Below, piece by piece: positions 53,516 to 63,528 of a stretch of 64,000 nucleotides of DNA. Made by a program: the position numbers and the translations under genes. Origin of the DNA: Sphingobium sp. JS3065 (GTDB taxonomy: Bacteria; Pseudomonadota; Alphaproteobacteria; Sphingomonadales; Sphingomonadaceae); NCBI RefSeq assembly GCF_026427355.1, contig NZ_CP102664.1, positions 1,736,001 through 1,800,000 on the forward strand. The letters run 5' to 3'. Each line of letters begins with the position of its first letter. Positions within the stretch are counted from its first letter, which is position 1. The notes below the pieces were generated by a model. The model saw nothing but the letters and a program-made list of their open reading frames with translations. It had not been told where the DNA came from and did no database searches.

Positions 53516-54891
53516 TGCGTTCACCCTGGCGCCTGGAGGCCGGGGCGCTGACGGCGCTCGCGCTGCCGATGATCGCCGGCAATATCGCCTGGGCGGGGAT
53601 CGCCGCGACCGACCTGCTGCTGCTAGGCCGCTTGGGGGCGAGCGCGGTGGCTTCGGGGGCGCTGGCGATCAACCTGTTCAACGCGCTGCTGATCTTCGGC
53701 ATGGGGCTGGTCACCGCCGCCGCGCCCCTGATCGCGACCGAGCGCGGGCGGCGGCGGCATTCGGTGCGCGATGTCCGGCGGACGGTGCACCAGACGCTGC
53801 GCGCGGCGGCGCTGTTCGTCCTGCCCGCCTGGGCGCTGCTGTGGGAAAGCGAGGCGATCCTGCTGCTGATGGGGCAGGAAGCCGACCTTGCGGCCCAGGC
53901 GGGCGAATTGATGCGCGGGCTGCAATGGGCGCTGCTGCCCTTTCTGGGTTTCACCACCCTGCGCAATTTCATTTCCGCGCTGGAGCGACCGGTCTGGGGC
54001 CTGATCGTCATGGCCTGCGCCATCCCGTTCAATGTGCTGGCGGGGTGGGCGCTGATCTTCGGGCATCTGGGCTTTCCCGCGCTGGGGTTGTTCGGCGCGG
54101 GGATCGCGAGCAGCCTGTCCTCTTCCTTCCTGTTCTTCGGACTGCTGTCCGTCATTCTGATCGACCGGCGGTTCCGGCGCTACCGCCTGCTGGGGCAGTT
54201 CTGGACGCGGGACAGGGAGCGGCACCGGACGGTCTGGACGCTGGGCCTGCCCATCGCGATCACCCTGGGGCTGGAAACGACCGTGTTCAACGCCTCCGCC
54301 TTTCTGATGGGGTTGATCGACCGCGACTCGCTGGCGGCGCATGCGGTGGCGATCCAGATCGCGGCGCTGGTCTTCATGGTGCCCATGGGCGTGGGCCAGG
54401 CCGCGACGGTGCGCGTGGGGTTGGCCTATGGCAAGCGTGACCGGGCGGGGGTCGGCCGGGCGGGATGGCTGGCTCTGGCGATCGGCACCGGATTCGCGCT
54501 GATGGCGGCGGCGATGCTGATCGCCTTTCCCCGGTGGCTGATTTCGGGATTCCTGGACTTGCACGATCCGGCCAACGGGCGGACGGCGGCGCTGGCGGTC
54601 GGTTTCCTGGGGGTGGCGGCGCTGTTCCAGTTGGTGGACGCCGCTCAGGCGGTCGGCGCGGGCGTGCTGCGGGGCATACAGGATACGCGGGTGCCGATGA
54701 TCTTCGCCCTGATCGGCTATTGGGTGATCGGCATCGGCGTCGGCGTCATCCTGGCCTTTCCGCTGGGATTGCAGGGGCTGGGCATCTGGCTGGGGCTGGC
54801 GAGCGGGCTTGGAGTGGTGGCGCTATCGCTTGTCCTGCGCTGGGCGCTGCGGGAGCGTCTGCACCTGCTGCCGCATGCGCGAAGCGCCTGA
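53515..54891 (+). CDS. MATE-family (NorM-like) efflux transporter
   Basis: A 458-residue multidrug and toxic compound extrusion transporter with 12 predicted TM helices. Typical segments: ALALPMIAGNIAWAGIAATD in TM1, NLFNALLIFGMGLVTAAAPL, and in the second half HAVAIQIAALVFMVPMGVGQ followed by RVGLAYGKRD. ATG 53515 overlaps the DUF808 stop. Exports cationic compounds by Na+ or H+ antiport; substrate unknown. Confidence 0.92.
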   Translation: MRSPWRLEAGALTALALPMIAGNIAWAGIAATDLLLLGRLGASAVASGALAINLFNALLIFGMGLVTAAAPLIATERGRRRHSVRDVRRTVHQTLRAAALFVLPAWALLWESEAILLLMGQEADLAAQAGELMRGLQWALLPFLGFTTLRNFISALERPVWGLIVMACAIPFNVLAGWALIFGHLGFPALGLFGAGIASSLSSSFLFFGLLSVILIDRRFRRYRLLGQFWTRDRERHRTVWTLGLPIAITLGLETTVFNASAFLMGLIDRDSLAAHAVAIQIAALVFMVPMGVGQAATVRVGLAYGKRDRAGVGRAGWLALAIGTGFALMAAAMLIAFPRWLISGFLDLHDPANGRTAALAVGFLGVAALFQLVDAAQAVGAGVLRGIQDTRVPMIFALIGYWVIGIGVGVILAFPLGLQGLGIWLGLASGLGVVALSLVLRWALRERLHLLPHARSA

Positions 54892-54992
54892 CGCCGTTTG
54901 TCCCGCAAATCCGCCAGGTTGCATTGCAGGATGATGGTGCGATGCACAAAGCAATTGAACCTGGGCTTCAAATTTGTCATGAAAAACGCACT

Positions 54993-55313
54993 ATGAACGC
55001 TCCCACCATGTTCTTCGAAGCCATCGCGCTCCAGAAATGTCTGACCGCGACCTATAACAAGATGGTCGTGAAGCTGGCTCCGCATATCCTCTACACGCGC
55101 CATGACGAGATGTTCATCGACGCCGTGACCATAGAGCGCGACGGCCGCCCGCCGCGGGAACTGAAGCTGGGCACTTTCAAGCTGGCGGGGTTGAACGACG
55201 TCAGCCTGATCGAGGAAAAGTTCGAGGCTATGCACGGCCTCTATGATCAGTCCGACAGCAAATATAAGGGCGTGACCCTGTTCGCCGTGGAGCCGGAGAG
55301 CGCGGCGGCCTGA
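54993..55313 (+). CDS. Conserved hypothetical protein
   Basis: A 106-residue soluble protein (FFEAIALQKCLTATYNKMVV, DEMFIDAVTIERDGRPPREL, LGTFKLAGLNDVSLIEEKFE). Pattern suggests an alpha/beta domain; I do not recognise the family. Start uncertain: ATG 54993 has a weak ribosome-binding site and ATG 54942 would add 17 residues. A good terminator follows. It stands alone between MATE and rnr. Confidence 0.6.
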   Translation: MNAPTMFFEAIALQKCLTATYNKMVVKLAPHILYTRHDEMFIDAVTIERDGRPPRELKLGTFKLAGLNDVSLIEEKFEAMHGLYDQSDSKYKGVTLFAVEPESAAA

Positions 55314-55339
55314 TCCTCCGCGGCCCGCTTTGGGATGGA

Positions 55340-55369
55340 AAAGGGGCGGTCCTGCGTGGCCGCCCTTTT
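55340..55369. terminator. Bidirectional terminator between hypothetical gene and rnr
   Basis: A 10-bp stem (55340-55349 with 55360-55369, one G-T pair) of the type AAAGGGGCGG/CCGCCCTTTT and a 10-base loop. A-run on one side and T-run on the other, between convergent genes. Confidence 0.8.
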
Positions 55370-55380
55370 CCGTTGCGTTA

Positions 55381-57702
55381 TCACCGGCGATGCTTGCCCC
55401 GCTTCGCCCCGATATGCCGGATATTGGTGGGCCGTCCGCGCCGGGCGCTGCCCGGCCGCACACGATCCTTCTTGAAGCTGGGCCGCTGCGGCAGGGCATC
55501 GGGCAGTTCGAAGCGCAAAGCCCCGTTGATCGGGTCCGCCTCCACCAGCCGCAATTGCAGCCGTTGGCCGACCGTATAGCGGTCGCCGCTTTCCACGCCC
55601 TCCAGCGCCCGTCCCGCCTCGTCATAATAAAAGCGCTCGTCGCCCAGGGTCGACACCGGCACCAGCCCGTCGCCGCCCAGCCCCTCCACCGTGGCGAAGA
55701 AGCCGAAGCTCTGTACCCCCGTGATCCGCGCCTCGACCAGATCGCCCACATGCGCCGCCAGAAAGGCCGCGACATAGCGGTCGATGGTATCGCGTTCCGC
55801 CTCCATGGCGCGGCGCTCATGCTGGCTGATCATCTCGCCGACGCGGCCCATATTCTCCATATCCTCGCCGCTCAGCGAAGAGCGGTCGGGAATGTCCCCC
55901 TTGGGCGCGGGCAGTTCCAGTCCATGGGCGCCCACCAGCGCCCGGTGCACCAGCAGGTCCGCATAGCGGCGGATGGGCGAGGTGAAATGAGCATATGACC
56001 CCAATGCCAGCCCGAAATGGCCCAGATTGGACGGCGCATAATAGGCCTGCGTCTGGCTGCGCAATATCTGCTCCATGATCAGGGGCTTTTCCTCCGCTTC
56101 CCCGACGCGCTTGATCAACTGGTTGAAGGTGGACGGCTTCACCACCTGCCCCAGGGCGAATTCGATGTCGAAGGTGGCAAGATAGTCCTTCAGCGCCACC
56201 AGCTTGTCGCGGCTTGGCGGTTCGTGGACGCGGTACATGACGGGCGCTTTTTTGGCTTCCAGCGCCTTGGCCGCCGCGACATTGGCGGCGATCATATAAT
56301 CCTCGATCAACATATGCGCGTCCAGCCGTTCGCGCACCGCGACGCTGACGATCTTGCCATGATCGTCCAGCACCACGCGCCGTTCCGGCAGGTCGAGCGC
56401 CAGGGGTTCCCGCTTGTCCCGCGCCTTGCGCAGCAGCGCCCAGCAGGCCCATAGCGGCCTGAGGGCGGTTTCCAGCAAATCGAGCGGCTTTTCTCCGTCG
56501 ATGGCCGCCTGCGCATCCTCATAGGCCAGCACCGCCGCCACCCGGATCACGGCGCGGGAGAAGCGCCAGCTCTTCACCTTCCCCGAAGCGTCGAGGACGA
56601 GGTGGCACGCCATCGCCGCCCTGTCCTCGCCCGCCCGCAGCGAACACATGTCGGAGGAAAGCTGATGCGGCAGCATCGGCACCACGAGGTCGGGGAAATA
56701 GACGCTGTTCCCCCGCTTGCGCGCCTCCCGGTCCAGCGCGCTGCCCGGCCGCACATAATAGCTGACGTCCGCGATCGCGACGATCACCTTGTAGCCGCCC
56801 TCATTGGCGGGATCGTCGTCCGGCGCGGCCCAGACCGCATCGTCATGATCCCGCGCATCGACCGGATCGATGGCGACGATGGGCAGGTGCCGCAGATCCT
56901 CCCGCTTCTCCTCATGCAAAGCGAGTTTCGATGCCGATACCGCCTCTTCCTCCACCCGTTCGGAAAAGACGTGCGGAATGCCATGTTTATGGATGGCGAT
57001 CAGGCTGAAGCTGCGCGGGGCGAAGGGATCGCCCAATATGTCCGTCACACGCGCCGTTATCCGGGGCGGCCGCCCCACCGGCTCGGCCAGCACCAGATCG
57101 CCCTTCTTCGCCGTCCCCACATCCGAAATCGGCGTGTCCCGGCGAATGCGCTTGTCGACGGGGCGCAGCCACAGCTTGCCGCCGTCTCCCTCCTCCACCA
57201 CGCCCAGCAATTCCTCGCTGGCCTTGGCGAGCTTCTTCATCGGATGGGCGACCCAGCCGCGTCCGGCCTCCTCCGTCCGCGCCAGGATGCGGTCGCCGAT
57301 GGTCAGCGCGCCCCGCTTGCCGCGCTCCACGATGCGCAATCGGGGCGCGGGCTGGCCCTCCGCCTCCCAGCGTTCGGGCGTGGCGATCAGGGTCGTGTCG
57401 TCCACATCGACGATCCGCAGCACCGTGACCTTGGGCACGCCGCCCATCTTGTGGAAGGCGCGCGCCGGGCCGATGTCGATCAGCCCTTCATCCGCCATGT
57501 CCTTCAGCAACGCCTTGAGCGCGATCTTCTCCTGCCCCTTCAGGCCGAACGCCTTGGCGATTTCCCGCTTTCCCGCCGCCTGTTCGGAGGTGGTGATGAA
57601 ATCCATCACCTGCTCGCGTGTCGGGAAGCCCGCGGGCCGCACTTTGGTTCGGGCGGGGGTTCGGGCGGGGACGGTTTTCTTCTTCTTTTCGGTGGATGCC
57701 AT
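55381..57702 (-). CDS. rnr: Ribonuclease R
   Basis: A 773-residue RNase R, a processive 3'-5' exoribonuclease for structured RNA. Order: N-terminal helical winged domain (FPTREQVMDFITTSEQAAGK), cold-shock domains, RNB catalytic domain with the metal Asp cluster in IDPVDARDHDDAVWA, and SFPSGEVK-equivalent MLPHQLSSDMCSLRAGEDRA. The S1 domain is near 640-730 (DLVEARITGVQSFGFFATVE) and a basic tail (KKDRVRPGSARRGR, HIGAKRGKHRR) ends the protein. ATG 57702. Housekeeping RNA quality control. Confidence 0.95.
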   Translation of the reverse strand: MASTEKKKKTVPARTPARTKVRPAGFPTREQVMDFITTSEQAAGKREIAKAFGLKGQEKIALKALLKDMADEGLIDIGPARAFHKMGGVPKVTVLRIVDVDDTTLIATPERWEAEGQPAPRLRIVERGKRGALTIGDRILARTEEAGRGWVAHPMKKLAKASEELLGVVEEGDGGKLWLRPVDKRIRRDTPISDVGTAKKGDLVLAEPVGRPPRITARVTDILGDPFAPRSFSLIAIHKHGIPHVFSERVEEEAVSASKLALHEEKREDLRHLPIVAIDPVDARDHDDAVWAAPDDDPANEGGYKVIVAIADVSYYVRPGSALDREARKRGNSVYFPDLVVPMLPHQLSSDMCSLRAGEDRAAMACHLVLDASGKVKSWRFSRAVIRVAAVLAYEDAQAAIDGEKPLDLLETALRPLWACWALLRKARDKREPLALDLPERRVVLDDHGKIVSVAVRERLDAHMLIEDYMIAANVAAAKALEAKKAPVMYRVHEPPSRDKLVALKDYLATFDIEFALGQVVKPSTFNQLIKRVGEAEEKPLIMEQILRSQTQAYYAPSNLGHFGLALGSYAHFTSPIRRYADLLVHRALVGAHGLELPAPKGDIPDRSSLSGEDMENMGRVGEMISQHERRAMEAERDTIDRYVAAFLAAHVGDLVEARITGVQSFGFFATVEGLGGDGLVPVSTLGDERFYYDEAGRALEGVESGDRYTVGQRLQLRLVEADPINGALRFELPDALPQRPSFKKDRVRPGSARRGRPTNIRHIGAKRGKHRR

Positions 57703-57759
57703 GGGCCAGCTATAGGGGGAGCGGTTGCGCCACGCCAGTGCCTGCGGCCAGCCTATGGC

Positions 57760-58410
57760 TCATGCGAGTTTCCGCGCTCGTTCCCGCCACGCTTCGGCCA
57801 GGACCGGCATGTCCGCCAGCGCCCGCACCGCATCCGGATCGGCCTTGTGTCCGCCGCCGATCAGCAGTTGGAACAGCCGCGCCACCGGCCAATCCGGCAA
57901 AGGACGCTCCAGCAGGTTCATCCGCGTGCCGGACTCGGCCTCGCCTTCCCGGATGACGCGGAAATATATGCCGCACCGCGCCGTCTTCACGATGGTCGCC
58001 ATCACGTCCTTCGCGCCGAAACGATGGTCGAGCTTCCAGCAGGGCTGCCGTCCATGGCTCACCTCTATCACCGCACTGCCCAGGGAGAAGCGGTCGCCCA
58101 GGCATATTTCCGCCTCCGTCATGCCGCGTGACGCGATATTCTCGCCAAAGGCGCCCGGCCTGTCGAGCAGCGGATGGTCCGGCTTCCGCTCGCGCCACCA
58201 GTCATAATGATCCTGCGGATAGAGGTGGATCGCCTTGTCCCAGCCGCCATGATGCACGGTGTCGGCCACCCTGTCGCCTTCCAGGCCCAGCCAGCCGATC
58301 CGCACAACTCCCTCCACCGGCCTCTTCGCGATGGCGCTATATTCGCCGTCCCGGAAGGGAACGGGCGCGCCGGTCAGCAGCGCGTCGACGGTCATGGAAA
58401 GCGCGGTCAT
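57760..58410 (-). CDS. MOSC domain protein (YiiM-like)
   Basis: A 216-residue MOSC-domain protein, relative of the molybdenum-cofactor sulfurase C-terminal domain and of YiiM. Key parts: LEGDRVADTVHHGGWDKAIH, YPQDHYDWWRE, GAFGENIASRGMTEAEICLG and the conserved Cys in HGRQPCWKLDHRF. It probably handles molybdopterin-type cofactor or a sulfur-carrying reaction. The frame is open far upstream (to 60396) but that part is antisense to the glycosyltransferase and rarA genes; ATG 58410 with GGGAGG upstream is the sensible start (58395 possible). Confidence 0.87.
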   Translation of the reverse strand: MTALSMTVDALLTGAPVPFRDGEYSAIAKRPVEGVVRIGWLGLEGDRVADTVHHGGWDKAIHLYPQDHYDWWRERKPDHPLLDRPGAFGENIASRGMTEAEICLGDRFSLGSAVIEVSHGRQPCWKLDHRFGAKDVMATIVKTARCGIYFRVIREGEAESGTRMNLLERPLPDWPVARLFQLLIGGGHKADPDAVRALADMPVLAEAWRERARKLA

Positions 58411-58554
58411 GCCCCTCCCTGGCATGAAAGCCGCCGGAGGGGAAAGGCCGCTCGACAGGCAAAGGCATCGGGCCGGGAAAGCGCCGGCAGGCAAAAATCG
58501 CATGGCCCTCGCCCTTCCCTTGGGTTTTGCGATTGCCTGCGTTAAGGGCGACGA

Positions 58555-59733
58555 ATGGATGTCACGGGGCTTCGCGTCGCACTCTTCAGCGGCAATTACA
58601 ACTATGTGCGCGATGGCGCGAACCAGGCGCTCAATCGCTTCGTGGGCTATCTGCTGCGCCAGGGCGCGGCCGTGCGCGTCTATTCGCCCACGACCGATAC
58701 GCCCGCTTTCGATCCGGCGGGGGAGTTGGTCAGCGCGCCGTCCGTGCCGGTGCCGGGGCGCAGCGAATATCGGATTCCCTATCGCCTTTCGGGCGCCGTC
58801 CGCCGCGACCTCAAGCGCTTCGCTCCCAATCTGGTGCATGTCTCCAGCCCCGACCCGCTCGGCCATCGCGCCATCAGTTGGGCGCGCGCGCGCGGCCTGC
58901 CCGCCGTCGCTTCGGTCCACACGCGCTTCGAAACCTATCCGCGCTATTATGGCCTCGCCTTTCTGGAGCCGCTGATCGAATCGATCCTGCGCCGCTTCTA
59001 TCGCCGCTGCGACGCCATCGTCGCGCCGTCCGAATCGATGGCGCAACTGCTGCGCGAACAGCGGATGAGCTATGATGTCGGCATCTGGACCCGCGGCATC
59101 GACCGGGAAATCTTCAATCCCGACCGCCGCGATTCCGCCTGGCGCCAGTCGCGGGGCATGGCGGACGACGAACCGGTGATTGGCTTCGTCGGCCGGCTGG
59201 TGATGGAAAAGGGGCTGGATGTCTTTTCCGACACGATCGATCATCTGACGTCCAGGAATGTGCGTCACAAGGTGCTGATCGTCGGCGAAGGCCCGGCCCG
59301 CGAATGGTTCGAAAACCGCCTGCCGAACGCGATCTTCACCGGCTTTCAGAAAGGCCCGGAACTTGGCCGTGCCGTCGCCAGCATGGACATGCTGTTCAAC
59401 CCCAGCGTCACGGAAACCTTCGGCAATGTGACGCTGGAGGCGATGGCCTGCGGCCTGCCCACCGTCGCCGCCCGCGCCACCGGCAGCGAGAGCCTGGTCA
59501 CCGAAGGCGTGACCGGCCGCCTGATCCGCCCCGGCGCGATCACCGCATTCGCCGATGCGCTGACCGCCTATTGCACCGATCCCGCCATGCGATCCGCCGC
59601 CGGTGCGGCCGCCATGGGCGAAGCGGAACGCTATGGCTGGGATCAGGTCAACCAGGCGCTGGTCGACACCTATCTCCGCGTGATCCGCCAGCGCGAACAT
59701 GGGGCGGTCGTCCGGTCGAGTCCTGTTCCCTGA
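58555..59733 (+). CDS. Glycosyltransferase family 4 (MgtA/SQD2-like)
   Basis: A 392-residue GT-B glycosyltransferase similar in motifs to mannosyl/glucuronosyl-lipid enzymes. N-terminal RVALFSGNYNYVRDGANQAL, then VHVSSPDPLGHRAISWARAR and HTRFETYPRYYGL. Donor domain: IGFVGRLVMEKGLDVFSDTI, LIVGEGPAREWF and NPSVTETFGNVTLEAMACG (EX7E). ATG 58555 after AAGGGCG. Next to rarA on the same strand with 28 bp between. Possible role in outer-membrane glycosphingolipid or glycolipid synthesis, typical of sphingomonads; inferred from similarity only. Confidence 0.88.
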   Translation: MDVTGLRVALFSGNYNYVRDGANQALNRFVGYLLRQGAAVRVYSPTTDTPAFDPAGELVSAPSVPVPGRSEYRIPYRLSGAVRRDLKRFAPNLVHVSSPDPLGHRAISWARARGLPAVASVHTRFETYPRYYGLAFLEPLIESILRRFYRRCDAIVAPSESMAQLLREQRMSYDVGIWTRGIDREIFNPDRRDSAWRQSRGMADDEPVIGFVGRLVMEKGLDVFSDTIDHLTSRNVRHKVLIVGEGPAREWFENRLPNAIFTGFQKGPELGRAVASMDMLFNPSVTETFGNVTLEAMACGLPTVAARATGSESLVTEGVTGRLIRPGAITAFADALTAYCTDPAMRSAAGAAAMGEAERYGWDQVNQALVDTYLRVIRQREHGAVVRSSPVP

Positions 59734-59761
59734 AAGCGAAAGCCTTCCTATATCAAGGGTG

Positions 59762-61075
59762 ATGGCTGACCTTTTCGCTCCCGACGACCTGCCCACCACG
59801 ACCCCGGCCGACGCCCCGCTGGCGGACAAGCTGCGTCCCCGCACCCTGGCCGACGTGGTCGGGCAGGACCATCTGACCGGTCCCGAAGGCGCCATCGGCC
59901 GCATGGTCGCGGCGGGCCGCCTCTCCTCCATCATCCTGTGGGGGCCGCCGGGAACGGGCAAGACCACCATTTCCCGCCTGCTGGCCGATGCGGTGGGCAT
60001 GCGTTTCGAGCCGATCTCCGCCGTCTTTTCCGGCGTGGCGGACCTCAAAAAGGTCTTCGCCGCCGCCAGGGACCATGCCCGGCGCGGCGAAAAGACCCTG
60101 CTCTTCGTGGACGAAATCCACCGCTTCAACCGGGCGCAGCAGGACAGCTTCCTGCCCTTCGTGGAGGACGGCACCGTCACGCTGGTCGGCGCGACCACGG
60201 AAAATCCCAGCTTCGAACTCAACGCCGCGCTTCTCTCCCGCGCGCAGGTGCTGATCCTGCGCCGGTTGGACGCCAGCGCCCTCGAACTGTTGCTGGACCG
60301 CGCCGAAGCCCTGACAGGCCGCCCCTTGCCACTCGCCCCAGCCGCCCGCGAAGCCCTGCTCGCCAGCGCGGATGGCGATGGCCGCTTCCTGCTCAACCAG
60401 GTCGAGACCCTCTATTCCATCGACATTCCCGAACCGCTCGATGCCGCGGGCCTATCCGCCCTGCTCCACCGCCGCGTGGCGGTCTATGACAAGGATCGGG
60501 AGGGCCATTACAACCTGATTTCCGCGCTGCATAAAAGCCTGCGCGGATCGGACCCGCAAGCCGCCCTCTATTATCTCGCCCGGATGCTCACGGCGGGCGA
60601 GGAACCGCTCTACGTCCTGCGCCGCCTCGTCCGCTTCGCGGTGGAGGATATCGGCCTTGCCGATCCGCAGGCCGTCGTCCAGTGCCTCGCCGCGAAGGAC
60701 ACTTACGAATTTCTCGGCTCTCCGGAAGGCGAACTCGCCATCGTCCAGGCCTGCCTCTATTGCGCCACGGCCCCCAAATCCAACGCCGCCTACAACGCGA
60801 TGAAGGCCGCCTGGAAATCCGCCCGCGACACCGGCTCCCTGATGCCGCCGCAGAATATATTGAACGCCCCGACCAAGCTCATGAAGAATATTGGCTACGG
60901 CAAGGGCTATCAGTATGACCATGACGCGGTGGACGGCTTTTCCGGCGACGATTACTGGCCGGACGAGATGCAGCCCCAGACTTTCTACGCCCCCACCGAA
61001 CGCGGGTTCGAAGCGCGCATCGCCGAACGCCTGGCCTATTGGGACCGCCTGAGAGCCGAACGCCATCAGCAATGA
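59762..61075 (+). CDS. rarA: RarA/MgsA replication-associated recombination AAA+ ATPase
   Basis: A 437-residue RarA, acting at stalled replication forks with SSB. Walker A LWGPPGTGKTTISRLLADAV, Walker B LLFVDEIHRFNRAQQDSFLP, sensor 1 LVGATTENPSFELNAALLSR with the Arg finger, then the C-terminal tetramerisation region (HKSLRGSDPQAALYYLARML, APKSNAAYNAMKAA and GYGKGYQYDHD). Start ATG 59762 with AAGGG upstream. The stop overlaps the next gene as ATGA. Confidence 0.96.
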   Translation: MADLFAPDDLPTTTPADAPLADKLRPRTLADVVGQDHLTGPEGAIGRMVAAGRLSSIILWGPPGTGKTTISRLLADAVGMRFEPISAVFSGVADLKKVFAAARDHARRGEKTLLFVDEIHRFNRAQQDSFLPFVEDGTVTLVGATTENPSFELNAALLSRAQVLILRRLDASALELLLDRAEALTGRPLPLAPAAREALLASADGDGRFLLNQVETLYSIDIPEPLDAAGLSALLHRRVAVYDKDREGHYNLISALHKSLRGSDPQAALYYLARMLTAGEEPLYVLRRLVRFAVEDIGLADPQAVVQCLAAKDTYEFLGSPEGELAIVQACLYCATAPKSNAAYNAMKAAWKSARDTGSLMPPQNILNAPTKLMKNIGYGKGYQYDHDAVDGFSGDDYWPDEMQPQTFYAPTERGFEARIAERLAYWDRLRAERHQQ

Positions 61076-61932
61076 CGCCGCGCTTCGCCCGCTATGCCGT
61101 CATCGACTGGTCGGGCGCCAAGGGTTCGCGCCACAAGGGCATCGCCGTGGCCCTTTGTGAGGCGGGCGAGGCGGTTCCCCTGCTCCAGCATCCGGACGGC
61201 GGCGGTTTCTGGTCGCGGCGGGCCGTCGCGGACTGGCTGATCCGCACCGCCCGCGAAGCCCCCACCCTTTTCGGCTTCGATTTCAGCTTCGCCCCACCCT
61301 ATATCGCCCGCCAAAGCTACCTGCCCGGCGACGAAGCGCCGACCGCCGGCCCCGCCTTCTGGGCCTATGTCGATGGCATTTGCGAGGATGAGGATCTGGG
61401 CGCGGCCAGCCTGCTCGAACGGACCCACCGCCGCCATTTCTATTTCGGCAAGGCCGACGGGGTAAAGGCCGACTATATGCACAACCGGGCCTGCGAAGCG
61501 CATTACAACGCGCAGGGCGGCGGCAAGCCCTCCACGGTCTACGACGCCATCGGCGCGGCTCAGGTCGCCAAGGCGAGTTTCTCAGGGATGCGGCTGCTCC
61601 ACCATGTCCACGCCCACGTCCCCGTCTGGCCCTTCGACCCGCCACCCGAAACCGGCTCGCTGGTGATCGAAATCTACACCAGCATAGCCGCCCGCGCCGC
61701 CGGGCGTCCCAGGGGCAGGACCAAGATGCGCGATCTCGCCGCGCTGAATGACGCCCTGCGCGCCGTCGAATCGCAACCGCATCCGGGCCTGCCGCCGGAC
61801 GATCACGGCGCCGACGCGATCCTGACCGCCGCCTGGCTCCGCCGCGCCGCGCCGCAGCCCAGCCTGTGGAGTCCTGGCCCGCTCGATGCGAAAATCGCCG
61901 CAACAGAGGGCTGGACGTTCGGCATCATCTGA
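61072..61932 (+). CDS. Hypothetical protein, RNase H-like fold (DUF429-like)
   Basis: A 286-residue cytosolic protein. The N-terminus RYAVIDWSGAKGSRHKGIAV, the internal FGFDFSFAPPYIARQSYLPG, and the end DDHGADAILTAAWLRRA give the pattern of an RNase H/DUF429-like fold with Asp at three expected acidic positions. Catalytic activity is not established. Translationally coupled to rarA (ATGA), suggesting a DNA- or nucleotide-related role. The fold assignment is by eye. Confidence 0.65.
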   Translation: MTPRFARYAVIDWSGAKGSRHKGIAVALCEAGEAVPLLQHPDGGGFWSRRAVADWLIRTAREAPTLFGFDFSFAPPYIARQSYLPGDEAPTAGPAFWAYVDGICEDEDLGAASLLERTHRRHFYFGKADGVKADYMHNRACEAHYNAQGGGKPSTVYDAIGAAQVAKASFSGMRLLHHVHAHVPVWPFDPPPETGSLVIEIYTSIAARAAGRPRGRTKMRDLAALNDALRAVESQPHPGLPPDDHGADAILTAAWLRRAAPQPSLWSPGPLDAKIAATEGWTFGII

Positions 61933-61963
61933 TAGTAAGGCGCTCCCCGTCCGAAACGGGCGC

Positions 61964-62038
<75 letters not shown>

Positions 62039-62042
62039 TATT

Positions 62043-63173
62043 TCAGGCGTAACGGGAACGTTCCGCCATCGGCGGGGCCTCCTGATTCGCGGGACGACGC
62101 CCCGCAAGGGCCAGTGCCAGCCACAATTCCGCCGCCCGGACGATCTGTCCTTTCAATAGATAGCGGACCGCGATCCGGGAAAAGGGCACGGGCGAATTGC
62201 CTTCCATCATGCCCCTGTACCGGGCGATCAGAACGCGCAGCGCCGCCAGGTCCGCATATTGGCGCGACCGCACAAGCCGCCTCGAAAGCTTGAAGAATTC
62301 GCGCGAGATAAAGCGCCCCAGCAACGCCTCCGTCTCCCGCTTCACGCCCGGAATTGCATGGGCAAGGTCATAGTGAAAACCGTTGAGCGCGCTTGCCAGA
62401 TCATCGTTCCGCCGAACATCGAATTGCCGCGGCACCCTGGAAATCTGGGCGATGATGCTGCCGGGCCGCGACCGGTAATAGACCCACGGCTGGGCCGAAT
62501 AGAAATAGCTTTTCGCCCTCAGCATCAGCCAGGGGACAGTGGCTATGTCCTCGAAGCAGACGCCTTCCGGAAAGCGGATGCCGCTGGCGAACAGCGACCG
62601 GTTCCAGACGCGCGACCATATGTGCAGCCGCCGGTTGGCGAAGGTCCCGGCGATCAACGTCTCGATATTGTCGTCCAGTTTGCCGACCGGCCCGGCAAAG
62701 GCGGCGATGGGCACGCCATCGCCACGCAAATAATCGCACAGCACGACATCGGGCCGAGACGAGCGAACAATATCCCGCAGCGCGGCGACGGACCCCGGCA
62801 GCAACTTGTCGTCCGAATCGACGAACCACAGATAATCGCCCGCCGCCGCTTCCAGCAACGAATTGCGCGCCGCGCTCATCCCCCGGTTTTCGGCATGATG
62901 CATCATCCGGACATTGCATCGCGCCCCGGCGATCAGTTCCGCGCACAGTTCGGCCGACCCATCCGTCGACTTGTCGTCGATCAGGATCAGTTCGATGCCG
63001 CTGTCGCCGTCCATCTGTTCGATGATGGAGGACAGGCATTCTTCCAGATAGGGCAGGACATTATAGAACGGCACCAATATGCTCAGCCATGGCCGCCCGA
63101 TGCCCGCCCCATTGCGCGCATGCCCTCTTACGGAGGATTTCTCCCCCGTCCCCTCCCGAATGTCGGTCTCCAC
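62043..63173 (-). CDS. Glycosyltransferase family 2 (GT-A fold)
   Basis: A 376-residue inverting GT-A glycosyltransferase. N-terminal LSILVPFYNVLPYLEECLSS, IELILIDDKSTDGSAELCAE, then the metal DXD-like DYLWFVDSDDKLLPGSVAAL and a catalytic-base region FPEGVCFEDIATVPW. The C-terminal half is a helical region with many Arg. Start GTG 63173, five bases after GGGGAG. It stands alone, convergent with the tRNA. Likely capsule or exopolysaccharide synthesis; sugar unknown. Confidence 0.88.
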   Translation of the reverse strand: METDIREGTGEKSSVRGHARNGAGIGRPWLSILVPFYNVLPYLEECLSSIIEQMDGDSGIELILIDDKSTDGSAELCAELIAGARCNVRMMHHAENRGMSAARNSLLEAAAGDYLWFVDSDDKLLPGSVAALRDIVRSSRPDVVLCDYLRGDGVPIAAFAGPVGKLDDNIETLIAGTFANRRLHIWSRVWNRSLFASGIRFPEGVCFEDIATVPWLMLRAKSYFYSAQPWVYYRSRPGSIIAQISRVPRQFDVRRNDDLASALNGFHYDLAHAIPGVKRETEALLGRFISREFFKLSRRLVRSRQYADLAALRVLIARYRGMMEGNSPVPFSRIAVRYLLKGQIVRAAELWLALALAGRRPANQEAPPMAERSRYA

Positions 63174-63528
63174 CTCGACTCCCCGATTAGCTGGAGCGAT
63201 TTCAAGTCAGATGGACCATCTGACGACCCGAAAATCGCAGAAAACTCATTAAATCAAAGCATCCTGCGTTAAATCGAACCAGCTTTCGCAGTTCGGGTTG
63301 AACCGGGCGAAGCCATTTCTCTTGAAGAGAAGCAAAGTCCTTCGACAAGCCCAAGGTAACCGAAGTTCCCGGTTTAACGCACGATGGTCCAGGCGCAGCT
63401 TTACCCTTCCGCGCGCTCGACCCGATGCGGCCTATCATATCGGCTTTCGATGTAAAGGCGTTTTCAGGTCGCAAATCAGGCGGTTCGCCGCTTCGCCCTG
63501 CCTGACGATAAAGGCCCAAAAGCAAAAT

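Noticed and set aside
58411..60396. Upstream extension of the MOSC frame to 878 codons
   Set aside because: The extension is antisense to a glycosyltransferase and rarA and shows no domain; the MOSC protein is complete from 58410.
63265..63381. Inverted pair TGCGTTAAA / TTTAACGCA about 100 bp apart
   Set aside because: Only nine bases and widely spaced; could arise by chance in an AT-richer stretch.
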